Assembly (NCBI RefSeq): GCF_001399455.2
Contig: NZ_LLEI02000015.1
Coordinates: 1-64,000 of the forward strand
Direction of reading: 5' to 3'
DNA from: Vibrio bivalvicida
GTDB taxonomy: Bacteria > Pseudomonadota > Gammaproteobacteria > Enterobacterales > Vibrionaceae
DNA length: 64,000 bases
Below the pieces are notes generated by a model. That model saw only the letters and a list, made by a program, of their open reading frames with translations, did not search any database and was not told where the DNA came from. Below are positions 59,874 through 64,000 of the stretch, one piece after another; position 1 is the stretch's first letter; each line of letters opens with the position of its first letter. Position numbers and translations under genes: made by a program.

Positions 59874-60509
59874 TTGTTATTGGATGTGCTGGTTCAAAGT
59901 GTTAATGAATTTCAGGCCGATTGTATGGCGTTGTGTGAAAAACACTATCCGACCATTCACAATAAAGGAATGAGCGAGCATCATCTAGGTTTGGCTTTTT
60001 CAAGACGTCTTTCACGTACCCTGACTGAGTTCGGTCATGATTACGACTACAAGGCCCTAGATAGTAACCCTAGTACTGATTTTCCTCATCACTACCGTAT
60101 TAGCTCTGAAATTGGCACTGTCTGGGTACTAACCTCTCACCTCGTCAGTGCTGGACCTTCATGCCGCAAAAAGCTGTTTCGTACTATCGCTCAATGGCAA
60201 GAAGAATACGGCTACGCGGTGCAACCAAACGACTTACTGCTTCTGCTCACCGATCACTGGATAACTAGAAACAAACAGAGCCGAGAATTACTTCATTGGT
60301 GGACGGGTCAGTTGCCCGACGAAATTGACGAATACCGAGTTCAAGGGATCACCCTTTATGAGAGTGAATCATTACTTGCTCAGTCATTAGAGCAGCACTT
60401 TAGTATTAGCCCCTACTTTGTAAAGTTCACGCACCCTTTGAAAAGAGCGACAGATAAACAATTGGTGAGAAAGTACATACAATTGTACTCTGTCATTCAG
60501 CTTAGCTAA
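59874..60509 (+). CDS. hypothetical protein
   Basis: A 211-aa soluble protein, no recognised family. The TTG at 59874 is preferred because GGAGAG lies 7 bases upstream; an in-frame ATG at 59859 overlaps that site and would add MERWI. The sequence begins LLDVLVQSVNEFQADCMALC and has His-rich patches (NKGMSEHHLGLAFSRRLSRTL; DFPHHYRISSEIGTVWVLTSH) and a Trp-rich centre (ELLHWWTGQLPDEIDEYRVQG). Nothing shows a catalytic site. It sits alone. Codon use looks normal. Confidence 0.7.
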   Translation: MLLDVLVQSVNEFQADCMALCEKHYPTIHNKGMSEHHLGLAFSRRLSRTLTEFGHDYDYKALDSNPSTDFPHHYRISSEIGTVWVLTSHLVSAGPSCRKKLFRTIAQWQEEYGYAVQPNDLLLLLTDHWITRNKQSRELLHWWTGQLPDEIDEYRVQGITLYESESLLAQSLEQHFSISPYFVKFTHPLKRATDKQLVRKYIQLYSVIQLS

Positions 60510-60947
60510 ATACCGGACAGTCCTATCATCCATTAGGTATATCAAATGAAGATACGCCCAACACAGCTCAGGCTGACCTAGACATTTGTATCACTCATTA
60601 GTAGGATTTTCTCTTTTCTTGTGATGTCAAAGTATGGCCGCAATGAAAACGCCTCTAACCCGTGCTGATGAGAACTTCGCCTAAAAACCATCCCAATTAT
60701 GTTGAATTAATTTTTCTCAGCTCTAAATAATACAGTTTGATGATAAGGTGACTTTAATGACAGATAGCATAGTCCATCTGACTGTTTTATTTTGACGCAA
60801 CTCCTTTTAAAACGGGGACTGATTCAAAACTTGTCCATCTAGTTATAGACAACCGTTGACAGATTCGAGTCTGTGTCAATAATATGTCAAAACGTTGCAC
60901 CATTTCATGCGGAATAATTTAGGTAAGCACAGAGGTCAGTAGTAAAT
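60510..60947. other. intergenic region before the second EAL gene
   Basis: A 438-base stretch without a convincing gene. A 12-codon frame at about 60757 has an AAGGTGA ribosome site but is probably chance. The right end holds a good promoter (60856-60885) with overlapping dyad. No terminator or riboswitch signature is seen. Confidence 0.45.
60856..60885 (+). promoter_or_regulatory. sigma-70 promoter of the second EAL gene
   Basis: A perfect -35 TTGACA (60856-60861) and a -10 TAATAT (60880-60885), spacer 18. The spacer carries the near-dyad CAGA-TTCGAG-TCTG, and TTGACA is mirrored by TGTCAA, so a regulator could block the promoter. Confidence 0.55.
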
Positions 60948-61793
60948 ATGATTCTTTCCACTAGGCAGCAGTTTGTGGATTGTCTTTCGATGAACGAGGA
61001 TTCTCAATACATTGGCACATATAAACACCTGACTCTCAATAGTGTATTCCAGCCTATTTTTGATACTACAAATACCATCATTGGCGTTGAAGCCTTGGTT
61101 AGAATTCACGACTTATTGGCAGGCCCAATTCGCCCTGATCAGTTTTTCCACAACGAAGACATCAATTTTGACGACAAAATCAGCGTTGAGCGCTTGAGCC
61201 GAGTCATTCATATTCGAAACTTTGCCCGTTCACAATATAGACATCTTAAGCTCTTTCTCAACGTTCTTCCGTCAGCAGGAGAATACTTAGCTTTAGGAAA
61301 CATAGATGCGAGTCTACTCGCTCAACGGTTAAAAGCCCTAAACTTAGACAACTCACAATTGGTGATGGAGATCGTTGAACTCAATGCTTCAAACGAGGAA
61401 ACACTAAAAACCGCGACGAGAAAACTATCCGCGAGTGATTTTAATATAGCCGTCGATGATTTCGGAGTTAACGCCTCAAACCGTCAAAGGGCTGAGCGTC
61501 TAAAACCCGACATCATTAAACTAGATCGTTCGCTATTGCTTGCTTATATGGCTGGTGACCAGTTCCGTTTAATGTCTGGTATCAAGTTGGCCAAAATATT
61601 GGGCTCAAAAGTGGTTGTCGAAGGGGTAGAAACCAGCCAGCAGCTTGAAGCAATGCGTAACTTAGACATCGATTTATTTCAAGGCTATTTCTTAGGTGTG
61701 CCAGAGCCATTACCTGCCGTTTACATTGATGAGTCGAATAACTTGAGCTCAATTGGTGATCCAAGCATCGTTTATCACCAGCTATATCAATAA
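60948..61793 (+). CDS. EAL-domain protein
   Basis: A 281-aa, nearly pure EAL-domain protein with about 35 residues before the domain, no membrane segment. Catalytic positions: GVEALVRIH (EAL), LFLNVLPS, VMEIVEL, VDDFGVNASNRQ, IKLDRSLLL, VVEGVET and LFQGYFLG. The loop DDFGVNAS departs from the canonical DDFGTGYS, though the Asp pair is kept, so enzymatic activity is likely but less sure than for the EAL protein at 8310-9143. It is monocistronic with its own promoter. Confidence 0.9.
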   Translation: MILSTRQQFVDCLSMNEDSQYIGTYKHLTLNSVFQPIFDTTNTIIGVEALVRIHDLLAGPIRPDQFFHNEDINFDDKISVERLSRVIHIRNFARSQYRHLKLFLNVLPSAGEYLALGNIDASLLAQRLKALNLDNSQLVMEIVELNASNEETLKTATRKLSASDFNIAVDDFGVNASNRQRAERLKPDIIKLDRSLLLAYMAGDQFRLMSGIKLAKILGSKVVVEGVETSQQLEAMRNLDIDLFQGYFLGVPEPLPAVYIDESNNLSSIGDPSIVYHQLYQ

Positions 61794-61930
61794 GCTGTCA
61801 ACAAGCCGCACACACCCTCAACAATAGATCTAGTTATTAGTTCCAATACTATCCGCAACAATATTATTAACATCCTATATACCATCGAAATACATGATAT
61901 TCCTTGCATTTTAATACTCATTACGATTTT

Positions 61931-61944
61931 TTGTTCTAGATCAT
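61931..61944 (+). promoter_or_regulatory. FNR-like site upstream of dcuC
   Basis: TTGTT-CTAG-ATCAT matches the FNR consensus TTGAT-N4-ATCAA at 8 of 10 arm bases. It lies about 104 bases before the dcuC start. In E. coli dcuC is activated by FNR. Confidence 0.4.
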
Positions 61945-62047
61945 CAGAACAGAAACTAGCACTCGTGCTACAGCATAGAATTCTGTACATTCCCTGACAT
62001 AGTTTGAAACAGTTTCTATCTATTTTTCATATTCGGAGGAGAATTCT

Positions 62048-63415
62048 ATGCTGGAACTCTTAATTGGATTAGTCGTGACCATCGCGGTTGGCTATTTCAT
62101 CGTCAAAGGCTATAAACCAGCCGGCGTTCTTTTAACTGCAGGTGTACTGCTACTCATAATTACAGGTCTAATTGGCCATACGGTTTTACCTTCAAAAGTC
62201 GCTTCAACAGGTAATATGTTTACCGATGCTCTAGAGTATGTAAAATACATGCTTCAATACCGTGGTGGCGGCTTAGGGATGCAAATCATGCTGCTATGTG
62301 GTTTCGCTTCTTACATGACACACATTGGCGCAAACAATGTGGTTGTTAAACAGTTTTCTAAGCCGCTTTCATTCATTAAGTCTCCCTACGTATTATTAGT
62401 TGCTGCCTACATCGTTGCGTGTTTGATGTCTTTAGCAGTAAGTTCTGCAACAGGTCTCGGTGTGCTGTTAATGGCAACGTTGTTCCCTATGATGACCGCG
62501 ATGGGCATTTCACGCCCTGCTGCTGTTGCTGTGTGTGCATCCCCTGCTGCCATTATTCTCTCACCGACTTCAGGTGATGTTGTTATCGCTGCCGAAAAGT
62601 CGGGTTTAGCACTTGACGTTTTTGCCGTACAAACTGTTCTTCCAGTTTCAATCTGTGCGATTATTGTGATGGCAGTTGCTGCATTCTTCTGGAACAAATA
62701 TCTAGACAAGAAAGACAATTCTCCAATGGAGCGCGTTGATGTTTCAGAAATCGAAGTGAATGCTCCAGCCTTCTACGCTGTTTTACCGTTTCTACCTATA
62801 ATCGGTGTCTTCCTATTTAATGGCCGTACAATTCCGGGTCTATCACTCGATATCTACACGATTGTAGTATTGTCGATCTTTATCGGCGCGTTGGTGAACT
62901 TTGTTGTTAAGCGTTTCGATGGAGAGAAAACACTCGAAGATCTTGAGTCTTGCTACCAAGGTATGGCAGACGCATTTAAAGGCGTGGTAATGTTGTTAGT
63001 TGCTGCTGGTGTATTTGCACAAGGACTTATGTCTATTGGCGCAATCGACAACCTGCTTCACCTTGCCGAAACTGCAGGAGCTGGCGGTATTGCGTTGATG
63101 TTTATCCTCACTGCTCTAACAGTCGCAGCAGCTATTGCAACGGGGTCAGGAAATGCTCCATTCTATGCCTTTGTTGAGTTAGCGCCTTCGCTTGCTGCTA
63201 AAATGGGACTTAACCCGGCTTTCTTAATCATTCCAATGCTACAAGCCTCTAACTTGGGCCGTACTATCTCACCAGTATCAGGTGTTGTCGTCGCGACATC
63301 AGGTATGGCTAAGATCAGTCCATTTGAGGTTGTTAAGCGAACCTCTGTGCCAGTCCTGTGTGGTTTAGCTACAGTGATCGTTGGTACACTGATCCTTGTT
63401 CCAATGTCAGCCTAA
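62048..63415 (+). CDS. dcuC: DcuC-type anaerobic C4-dicarboxylate transporter
   Basis: A 455-aa inner-membrane transporter with about twelve hydrophobic segments. Characteristic blocks: GLGMQIMLLCGFASYMTHIG, LAVSSATGLGVLLMATLFPMM, SPAAIILSPTSGDVVIAAEK, ATGSGNAPFYAFVELAPS and ASNLGRTISPVSGVVVATSG. It matches DcuC (family of E. coli DcuC, about 461 aa), which exports succinate during fermentation in exchange for other dicarboxylates. CGGAGGAG precedes the ATG by 7 bases. An FNR-like box lies upstream, and the NarP-like gene is convergent downstream. It ends at a strong terminator. Confidence 0.95.
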   Translation: MLELLIGLVVTIAVGYFIVKGYKPAGVLLTAGVLLLIITGLIGHTVLPSKVASTGNMFTDALEYVKYMLQYRGGGLGMQIMLLCGFASYMTHIGANNVVVKQFSKPLSFIKSPYVLLVAAYIVACLMSLAVSSATGLGVLLMATLFPMMTAMGISRPAAVAVCASPAAIILSPTSGDVVIAAEKSGLALDVFAVQTVLPVSICAIIVMAVAAFFWNKYLDKKDNSPMERVDVSEIEVNAPAFYAVLPFLPIIGVFLFNGRTIPGLSLDIYTIVVLSIFIGALVNFVVKRFDGEKTLEDLESCYQGMADAFKGVVMLLVAAGVFAQGLMSIGAIDNLLHLAETAGAGGIALMFILTALTVAAAIATGSGNAPFYAFVELAPSLAAKMGLNPAFLIIPMLQASNLGRTISPVSGVVVATSGMAKISPFEVVKRTSVPVLCGLATVIVGTLILVPMSA

Positions 63416-63433
63416 TTCAACAAGTTAGTAAAA

Positions 63434-63468
63434 TTAAAGGGCGCTCAATTGAGCGCCCTTTAATTTTT
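63434..63468. terminator. convergent terminator between dcuC and the NarP-like gene
   Basis: TTAAAGGGCGCTC (63434-63446), loop AATT, GAGCGCCCTTTAA (63451-63463), then TTTTT. A perfect 13-bp stem. Confidence 0.9.
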
Positions 63469-63480
63469 ACGGTATTCGAT

Positions 63481-64000
63481 TTACTTTATCTCACCATAAC
63501 GCTCTAAATATAGGACAGTCGCTGCCGTGCGAGATGGGACCTGAAGCTTTTTTAACAGGCTTTTCATATGGACTTTTACGGTAGACTCAGAAATAAACAA
63601 GGTGTCGGCAATTTGCTTATTTCTTAGCCCTTTAGCTACTTCTTTTAATATCTGCATCTCACGATCTGTAAGCTCATCAAAAACCGTTGTGCTGTTCTGG
63701 CGCTCAGACAAGTATTTTGCAACTTCCTTACTGTATGACTTATTACCCTGTAACGAACTCTTTAGTAGTTCGATGAGTTCATCCGGCTCAGTGTCTTTTA
63801 ATAAATAGCCATCAGCCCCAGCTTGTACAATCGCTTCAATGTCTGCTGGACTGTCAGAGACAGTCAAAATTACAATCGTCGCGTCACACTCATCAGCCCG
63901 AAGTGCTTTCAAAGTATCTAGCCCAGACATTCCTTTCATATTCAAATCAAGAAGGATCAAATCGGGTTTATGTTCATGATTCTGGGCAACAGCTTCAGCC
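63481..64000 (-). CDS. narP: NarP/NarL-family response regulator, 5' end outside the window
   Basis: The C-terminal 172 residues of a two-component response regulator; the frame stays open to the window edge, so the N-terminus is outside. The receiver domain holds the phosphorylation Asp in PDLILLDLNMKGMSG and the conserved Lys in LLKDTEPDEL. The LuxR-type helix-turn-helix follows: ELTDREMQILKEVAKGLRNKQIADTLFISESTVKVHMKSLLKKL. The C-terminal SRTAATVLYLERYG matches NarP. NarP responds to nitrate or nitrite through NarQ and controls anaerobic respiration, which suits the dcuC neighbour. NarL or another paralogue cannot be excluded. Confidence 0.85.
   Translation of the reverse strand, partial: AEAVAQNHEHKPDLILLDLNMKGMSGLDTLKALRADECDATIVILTVSDSPADIEAIVQAGADGYLLKDTEPDELIELLKSSLQGNKSYSKEVAKYLSERQNSTTVFDELTDREMQILKEVAKGLRNKQIADTLFISESTVKVHMKSLLKKLQVPSRTAATVLYLERYGEIK

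Noticed and set aside
1..64000. CRISPR array, insertion sequence, prophage or tRNA
   Set aside because: No regularly spaced repeats, transposase or phage structural genes and no cloverleaf were noticed in the window.

Overview
The window looks like part of the second chromosome of a Vibrio species. The gene content supports this: a zwf-pgl-gnd cluster, kbl-tdh, a stand-alone ddl, a NarP-like regulator beside dcuC, several small protein families that I know from Vibrio, and moderate-to-low GC. I see no rRNA, tRNA, CRISPR array, insertion sequence or prophage. Nearly all of it reads as ordinary chromosomal DNA, with short operons separated by clear intrinsic terminators. Species assignment is not possible by eye.

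Layout. 0-4 kb: yciH with a small partner, a Cre-like tyrosine recombinase, ddl and a SPOR lipoprotein. 4-8.3 kb: a Pat-type protein acetyltransferase, then an arsR-acr3 arsenic pair with two matching operators. 8.3-14 kb: an EAL protein, a GFA-fold protein, an MscS channel, a DM13 lipoprotein-like protein, pepT and nupC; nupC has a structured leader. 14-21.8 kb: a candidate sRNA, two unknown proteins, carbonic anhydrase, a class II Fic protein and kbl-tdh with a divergent LysR regulator. 21.8-28.1 kb: a PepSY/DUF2946 membrane module, cytochrome b562, a PHP hydrolase and a large HD-GYP sensor. 28.5-32.5 kb: zwf-pgl-gnd (oxidative pentose phosphate pathway) and a 45-aa protein. 32.6-42 kb: a LysR regulator divergent from a Fur-boxed TonB-dependent haem-type receptor, a 25-aa membrane protein, an SgrR-like regulator with a zinc-ribbon partner, a thioesterase, an M48 protease, a site-2 protease and YjdM. 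42-49.4 kb: a giant lipoprotein amylopullulanase, a DUF1223 protein and a DUF1127-like small protein. 49.7-56.5 kb: alx/terC under a yybP-ykoY manganese riboswitch, a 31-aa membrane protein, a 5'-nucleotidase-family enzyme, an OLD-family nuclease, DUF1097 and a LysR regulator. 56.7-64 kb: a formate/nitrite channel fused to CBS domains, yceJ-yceI, an unknown gene, a second EAL protein, dcuC and the end of a NarP-like regulator.

Themes. Several genes serve low-oxygen or fermentative life (formate channel, DcuC, NarP-like regulator, cytochromes b561 and b562). Others serve carbon scavenging (amylopullulanase, NupC, PepT, threonine breakdown, pentose phosphate genes). Three proteins turn over cyclic dinucleotides (two EAL, one HD-GYP).

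The most interesting non-coding signals are these: the nupC leader, which can fold as a three-way junction with an alternative pairing to its ribosome binding site; a perfect 24-bp palindrome that contains the ribosome binding site of the DUF2946 gene; an EAL gene whose start codon lies in an 11-bp stem; an orphan terminator that suggests an sRNA; the twin ArsR operators; and three very small proteins missed by ordinary length cut-offs. All functional statements rest on reading motifs by eye, and no database search was run.
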